Positions 42,503 through 42,553 of a stretch of DNA of 42,553 nt are shown one piece after another. The DNA comes from Anaerolineae bacterium. GTDB lineage: Bacteria; Chloroflexota; Anaerolineae; 4572-78; J111. Numbering within the stretch: the stretch's first letter is position 1; each line of letters starts with the position of its first letter. The position numbers and the translations under genes were made by a program. The stretch is from the NCBI GenBank assembly GCA_016931895.1, contig JAFGDY010000254.1, forward strand, positions 1 to 42,553, given 5' to 3'. Below the pieces are notes generated by a model. It did no database searches and was not told the origin of the DNA. It was given only the letters and a program-made list of their open reading frames with translations.

Positions 42503-42553
42503 ATGAGCCTGAGATTAGCCTATTTATCTCAAGGAAAACTCTTTTTCAAAGAA
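42503..42553 (+). CDS. 5' end of a gene running off the window (possible glycosyltransferase)
   Basis: ATG at 42503 follows GGTGG by 7 nt and opens a frame of 17 codons that reaches the window end without a stop: MSLRLAYLSQGKLFFKE. The hydrophobic strand 'L-R-L-A-Y-L' followed by a Gly loop is how many GT-B transferases begin, and the neighbour is a GT4. That is only suggestive, and the product cannot be determined from 17 residues. An extended -10 promoter lies 70 bp upstream. Confidence 0.5.
   Translation, partial: MSLRLAYLSQGKLFFKE

Overview
The window looks like a chromosomal segment of an uncultured Chloroflexota bacterium (Anaerolineae/Caldilineae-like). This is inferred from very long secreted DUF11-repeat proteins, a recurring LP[IL][VI]F peptide near the C-termini of exported proteins, sensor kinases with large uncharacterised membrane domains, and an archaeal-type mevalonate cassette in an otherwise bacterial context. 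I see no rRNA, tRNA, CRISPR array, transposase or phage gene.

Left part (1-8222). A GNAT acetyltransferase remnant precedes an isocitrate dehydrogenase-like gene with a TTG start and a membrane GAF sensor histidine kinase, both on the + strand. The kinase converges, across two hairpins (one a 25-bp perfect stem), on a minus-strand cassette. That cassette reads class II HMG-CoA reductase, archaeal-type HMG-CoA synthase, archaeal-type thiolase, DUF35 zinc-ribbon/OB protein. It covers acetyl-CoA to mevalonate and starts at a good sigma-70-like promoter.

Middle (8223-14178). On the + strand there is a soluble GAF histidine-kinase-like protein whose phospho-acceptor His is Asn. It is followed by a two-gene surface-polysaccharide unit, a GT4 glycosyltransferase overlapping a polyprenyl-phosphate sugar transferase by 4 bp. 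The sugar transferase abuts, with no gap, a convergent minus-strand pair of membrane proteins (a two-TM protein and a DUF624-like protein).

Right part (14339-42553). Two adjacent giant genes on the minus strand (3915 and 4209 aa; about 24.4 kb, 57% of the window) encode secreted proteins with one architecture: signal peptide, right-handed beta-helix, Ig-like domain, 25 DUF11 repeats (my count in both), an LP[IL][VI]F motif and a shared C-terminal module. The upstream one adds a YVTN beta-propeller. Inside it a 4-domain super-repeat recurs with an exact 1533-bp period. Upstream in the same direction lies a secreted subtilisin-like protease ending in the same kind of LP motif. The three may form a cell-surface export group, with the protease a candidate processing enzyme (inference). 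A second GT4 gene and the first codons of another + strand gene close the window.

Short palindromic elements sharing a GGGTAGAG..CTCTACCC core lie in at least three intergenic gaps. One of them looks like the intrinsic terminator of the giant-gene unit.
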